This document shows positions 61,945 through 64,000 of a stretch of 64,000 nucleotides of DNA, piece after piece. The DNA comes from Glossina fuscipes (Eukaryota > Arthropoda > Insecta > Diptera > Glossinidae): assembly GCF_014805625.2 (NCBI RefSeq), contig NW_024003416.1, positions 909,249 through 973,248 on the forward strand. Direction: 5' to 3'. Each line of letters begins with the position of its first letter. Positions within the stretch are counted from its first letter, which is position 1. The notes under the pieces were generated by a model. It was not told where the DNA came from. It made no database searches and saw nothing but the letters and a program-made list of their open reading frames with translations. The position numbers and the translations under genes were made by a program.

Positions 61945-64000
61945 ATACTACTATATAATATTATCGTTGTTACCTTTCTGTTTATTATTTTGCTTTGATG
62001 AATGATTATTATCATAAAATATTGACATATTAATTTGGAACATGGTTAATTTTTTTTATAAGCATCATTATTCTTTGGCATTACTTTTATACATATATCT
62101 TATACTTTCATAATATTATCTTTAAATTTCATATTATTAGCTTTACATGGATTTCTTTAAATACGCATTATATACTTGAATTTATTTTGTATGACCCGTT
62201 GGCCCCCCATGGAATAATATTTTTGTATGGTGGGCATTGCTGTCATTGATGATATAAAAGTCTCAGTTTGTGTGATGAATTATCATTCGGACATGGACTT
62301 CACAGCGGTAAGCACTTATCTGAGCCTTTATTTTTAGAGATAAGCTTTTACTTTGATTTACTCTTTTGCTAGCTTAGGCGTAGAATTACAGGTTGGTAAA
62401 ATGTGAATGTACAACAGGTTTGAAGGTTAACCAACCATTCTGTTGTCGACTATATAACGCTTACCAAATTCTAGTAAGCAGCCAAGCGGGATAATCCACA
62501 GACTTATTATCACGAAAGGGGCTAGGAGAAGTAGTAGAATTAGTCAGGAAGTGTATAAGATGATGAGAAAATTAACTGAGTTAACCGAAGACTTGATCGT
62601 TCCCTCACAAAGAGTAGCTTTCTGCTTACAATACACTGAGAACAAGTAGGGCCAATTGGTTAAAGAAACAAGGGCAGGACGTCAAAATTGGCGTCTTCTG
62701 AAATACAGTCCAGCGTACAAAAAACATTGTGTCTATAAAGCGGTATTCGTTAAAGTGCGATGTTAGGCGCGTATCTTCCATTTTAAAAAAATTGTCTGTA
62801 ATAAACCCTGAGAAAGACTGAGAGCTAGATGGTAAAAACCATGTCTATTTTTTCTTCTCTTCCATTGCGTTTGTTTACATTGAATGCATTGATTTGCTTT
62901 TTAATAATTTGAGTGGTTGAATTTTGTTAGTGAAACGTCCTATACTATAATAAATATGTTTTAGAAATTTACCGTAACATTTTGTTGTTTCATGTGATGA
63001 AACAGAAGAATCGAGACTATGACGTCTGGTATTATTTCTGCAGCGGAATTGACGGTATTATACAGGAAGCATAAGTTCCAAATGAAACGCCTGAAAAGTT
63101 ATTGCAGTTTTTTATATTTGCCTCAGCGTATATTAATTATCCATTCTTTGGGGCTTAGGAAGAAGGGAGGATTAGAGTACGCAAGGCATACAGAAATGGT
63201 GCAGTGGTCTGAGTTACCGAGAGATGCAACGATTTTAACTTTAAATGGATACGCTTGCATTATGCGCTGGTTCATTTATATGTTGCGTTACGCAATTCTC
63301 AAGTGTCATAATCTCTGCGTTTCGTCCCTCCGCAGATATATGGTCTATTGGAGCAACCAGGTGTGGTTGTGAACGTTGGAACCGCCAGTAACCACGACTT
63401 CTCTCTCGGAGTAACAATGTAGAATAGAAAATATTTTGCTTGATAAGGTGCTGAAGCCATTAGAGGATCCTACCCTAGCCTGAGCTTCTATAAACAACTT
63501 CTAAATGCGTCATAAGTGTCCGGATAGTGAATTTCATCCATAGTAAGATAAATTCGGGATCTTGAGTTCTGGATTGTAGCTGACACTGGAACATTACATT
63601 ATTGCGGGATATATATTACAAAGTCTCCGTGTTCAACGAAATTTTGGGCAATTTGGTAAAGGTGATCTATATGATTATAGCTTACCTGGGTTTCATAAAA
63701 AGCGAGAATAGCGGAGAAAAATTTGCGTGTGTGCGTGAAAAAATGTGCACACTGACCATGTACGTTACAATTTGCTGTTGTAGCTTGGGGAAACATACAA
63801 GCTATGAGTGTTGTTTAGAGTGTTATATTTGCTTTTTGTTGTGGTTTTGATGTGATTACTACTTTATTTTTGTTGTTGTTATTATTGCTATGATTGCTTT
63901 CCTTTGTATTGTTGTGTTATTGTTGCCTTTTTTACTGCTGTCGCTGTTCTGCCTTTATATTGGTACTGCTCTTGTTAATGATATTAGGGTTATTGTTAAC
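61945..64000. other. Right-end spacer, one unassigned open frame
   Basis: 63019-63372 (plus) is open for 117 codons with Cys/Leu/Tyr-rich sequence but shows no domain and no obvious splice or promoter context. 62450-62800 has a few gag-like residues but nothing decisive. The last 150 bases are T/G-rich simple sequence. Confidence 0.35.

Noticed and set aside
63019..63372. A 117-codon frame as a host gene
   Set aside because: Unusual composition (many Cys, Leu and Tyr), no recognisable domain or gene context. Left as unassigned.

Overview
This window is eukaryotic nuclear DNA, most likely from a higher (schizophoran) fly. It is AT-rich, has spliceosomal introns, and is dominated by decayed transposable elements typical of Diptera: Jockey-like and I-like LINEs, several Ty3/Gypsy lineages, mariner and Tc1. 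I see no operons, rRNA, tRNA or CRISPR. A 10-base run of N at 16951-16960 marks an assembly gap. All identifications come from reading translations by eye. No database search was run.

The only host gene I recognise is the 5' part of an ADP-ribosylation-factor-like GTPase, Arl4, on the + strand. Its four exons (38214-38270, 38341-38460, 41362-41459, 41520-41622) splice in frame to 126 codons carrying the P-loop, switch I and WDVGGQE motifs. Its second intron (2.9 kb) holds a LINE tail and a roughly 190 bp CA microsatellite. The exon with the NKxD motif was not found downstream. Two small splice-bounded segments at 42.5-42.7 kb would continue the frame to an early stop. Two other coding-like islands of unknown identity lie at 20.64-20.91 kb and 57.3-57.8 kb.

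Layout: 0-1.8 kb, a nearly intact I-like LINE ORF2 (minus) running off the left edge. 3.9-5.3 kb, a Gypsy pol relic (minus) with a LINE 3' tail inserted. 6.0-9.2 kb, a Jockey-like LINE (minus) split by a 1283 bp mariner. 12.9-14.5 kb, LINE ORF1 and RT fragments (minus). 16.2-18.2 kb, a Gypsy gag-pol relic (plus). 18.4 kb, a dispersed non-coding repeat. 23.7-25.6 kb, a Gypsy RT/RNase H relic followed by a Jockey-like 3' end. 27.6-28.4 kb, a Jockey-like RT (minus). 30.2-32.6 kb, a CsRn1/Kabuki-like Gypsy relic (minus). 34.9-36.8 kb, a Jockey-like ORF1/ORF2 (plus). 38.2-42.7 kb, Arl4. 43.4-45.5 kb, a Tc1 transposase relic followed by a second I-like LINE. 46.9-47.7 kb, another Jockey-like RT. 47.8 kb, a second, inverted copy of the 18.4 kb repeat. 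50.3-51.6 kb, LINE fragments. 52.3 kb, a Gypsy protease. 53.8 kb, an old mariner (minus). 55.1-56.1 kb, an I-like LINE RNase H end (minus). 60.9-61.9 kb, an internally deleted sister of the first mariner.

The genes here do not form a pathway. The window records successive insertions around one small-GTPase gene: LINE in Gypsy, mariner in LINE, LINE beside Tc1. Arl4 lies on the dot chromosome (Muller element F) of Drosophila melanogaster, and Muller F is the ancestral X in many other flies. An X-linked or dot-like repeat-rich location is therefore a reasonable guess, but only a guess.
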